From: Tateyamaria sp. | GTDB taxonomy: Bacteria > Pseudomonadota > Alphaproteobacteria > Rhodobacterales > Rhodobacteraceae | Length of the DNA: 7,448 bases | Assembly (NCBI GenBank): GCA_018668195.1 | Contig: JABITU010000025.1 | Location: 1-7,448, forward strand | Direction: 5' to 3' | Part shown: positions 6,904 through 7,448 of the stretch, piece by piece | How the letters are laid out: every line of letters begins with the position of its first letter | Position numbering within the stretch: position 1 is the first letter of the stretch | Position numbers and translations under genes: made by a program | The notes under the pieces: model-generated | Databases searched by the model: none | What the model saw: the letters and a program-made list of their open reading frames with translations, nothing else | What the model was told of the DNA's origin: nothing

Positions 6904-6911
6904 TCATTTGG

Positions 6912-6941
6912 AAAATAGATAATACCCAACTGTTTTGTCAA
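6912..6941 (-). promoter_or_regulatory. Promoter of the hpaFED... operon
   Basis: On the minus strand a consensus TTGACA (6936-6941) is followed, after 18 bases, by TATTTT (6912-6917); the alternative CTATTT gives a 17-base spacer. The predicted start falls near 6905, inside or next to the palindrome. The -35 matches consensus exactly, while the -10 is moderate. It is the only credible promoter seen for the operon. Confidence 0.6.
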
Positions 6942-6962
6942 CACCCGCGATACGGTACATGT
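6935..6962 (+). promoter_or_regulatory. Possible hpaR promoter with a second ACATGT site
   Basis: On the + strand TTGTCA (6935-6940) almost coincides with the -35 of the opposing operon promoter. A -10 is poor: TACATG at 6956-6961 has only a 15-base spacer. The hexamer ACATGT at 6957-6962 repeats the core of the upstream palindrome, with centres 62 bp apart, close to six helical turns. A weak second HpaR site that autoregulates hpaR is possible, but the outer arms do not match. Confidence 0.35.
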
Positions 6963-6981
6963 GGCAGAGAGAACGATTTTT

Positions 6982-6985
6982 GAGG
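6982..6985 (+). promoter_or_regulatory. Ribosome binding site deciding the hpaR start
   Basis: GAGG lies 5 bases before the ATG at 6991. The upstream in-frame GTG at 6961 has no comparable site and overlaps the presumed promoter, so this motif decides the start. Confidence 0.6.
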
Positions 6986-6990
6986 CTATT

Positions 6991-7428
6991 ATGACCAAAC
7001 CCCTTCCCTCTACCGCGCGATCTTTGCCCATCGCTTTGATCCGGGCACGCGAAGGTATCATGTCGCCTATTCGTGAGATGCTGTCCGAGACGGGAATCAC
7101 AGAACAGCAATGGCGCGTGTTGCGGGTGCTGGTGGAATACGGGCGGATGGATACCAAAACCTTGGCCAACCGCTCTAGTTTGTTGTTTCCCAGCCTGACG
7201 CGAATCGTGGCAACCATGCGCGAAAAGGGGCTGGTCACGCAGACCCGCGACGACAAGGACCGCCGTCGCCAGTTTATTGAAATCACGCCCCAAGGTCAAA
7301 AAATCATTGATGATCGTGCCCCACAGGCCGCTCAGATCGTCGCAGACTTCAAAAAATCGCTTGGGCAAGACAACTACGAAAAACTACTGGACCTTCTGGC
7401 CATGCTGGACCGCGGCACCCACAACTAA
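6991..7428 (+). CDS. hpaR: MarR-family regulator HpaR of homoprotocatechuate degradation
   Basis: A 145-residue dimeric winged-helix repressor. After an N-terminal dimerisation helix (ALIRAREGIMSPIREML, a stretch typical of HpaR/HpcR), ITEQQWRVLRVL leads into the DNA-binding domain. The recognition helix lies around LFPSLTRIVATMREKG (65-80), and the wing is TRDDKDRRRQFIEIT (85-99) with the usual Asp-Arg pair. The C-terminal helices complete the dimer interface. ITEQQWR closely matches the LTEQQWR of E. coli HpaR. It is divergent from hpaF and probably represses the operon until HPC or a relative binds. I prefer ATG 6991, with a GAGG site, over GTG 6961, which would add ten residues and start within the promoter. 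No terminator is visible in the 20 bases after the stop. Confidence 0.9.
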   Translation: MTKPLPSTARSLPIALIRAREGIMSPIREMLSETGITEQQWRVLRVLVEYGRMDTKTLANRSSLLFPSLTRIVATMREKGLVTQTRDDKDRRRQFIEITPQGQKIIDDRAPQAAQIVADFKKSLGQDNYEKLLDLLAMLDRGTHN

Positions 7429-7448
7429 CGTTCAACAGTTCCGTCAGC

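Noticed and set aside
6931..6943. TGTT-N5-AACA imperfect inverted repeat as another operator
   Set aside because: Arms of only 4 bp, and the sequence is explained by the overlapping -35 elements on both strands.
6904..7368. A 154-codon minus-strand frame opposite hpaR
   Set aside because: The + strand encodes a complete MarR protein; the antisense frame would also run through the divergent promoter region.
7429..7448. Terminator after hpaR
   Set aside because: Only 20 bases are available, with no GC-rich hairpin or T-run.
1..7448. CRISPR array, tRNA or rRNA gene, riboswitch, phage or defence module
   Set aside because: No regularly spaced repeats, no RNA gene signatures and no such protein families; the window is essentially filled by the hpa operon, its regulator and an IS end.

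Overview
The window carries a homoprotocatechuate (HPC, 3,4-dihydroxyphenylacetate) meta-cleavage operon in an alphaproteobacterium, and the operon is decaying. Protein character (HpaD, HpaE and HpaG of alphaproteobacterial type), moderate GC and tightly overlapped genes suggest a marine Rhodobacterales (Roseobacter-group) genome. The IS insertion and pseudogenes would fit an IS-rich member such as Octadecabacter, but that species-level guess is weak.

Layout, right to left. A MarR-family regulator (hpaR, + strand, 6991-7428) is divergent from an eight-gene minus-strand operon. Between them (6883-6990) lie a TTGACA -35 element, a perfect 12-bp palindrome TTAACATGTTAA at the expected operon start site, and a second ACATGT motif at the hpaR promoter. 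The operon order is hpaF (isomerase), hpaE (CHMS dehydrogenase), hpaD (ring-cleavage dioxygenase), a gabD-like succinate-semialdehyde dehydrogenase remnant, an aromatic-L-amino-acid decarboxylase, hpaG (decarboxylase/isomerase), hpaH (hydratase) and a broken hpaI (aldolase). Five junctions overlap: ATGA or GTGA at four (hpaF/hpaE, hpaD/gabD remnant, decarboxylase/hpaG, hpaG/hpaH) and TAATG at hpaE/hpaD. This indicates one translationally coupled transcript.

How it works. HpaD opens HPC to 5-carboxymethyl-2-hydroxymuconate semialdehyde, HpaE oxidises it, HpaF tautomerises it, HpaG decarboxylates and isomerises, and HpaH hydrates. HpaI should then split the product to pyruvate and succinate semialdehyde, and GabD should oxidise the latter to succinate. 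The decarboxylase probably feeds aromatic amines, made from tyrosine or DOPA, toward hydroxyphenylacetates.

The main observation is that the last two steps are both destroyed locally. hpaI has a stop at its conserved Trp22 codon and is then cut after about codon 27 by the end of an insertion sequence whose transposase C-terminus occupies the left edge of the window. The gabD gene keeps its start, but has a large internal deletion, an in-frame TAG and a frameshift. The ring-cleavage half looks intact. No wholly new system was seen; the interest lies in the decay pattern, the embedded decarboxylase and the operator layout.
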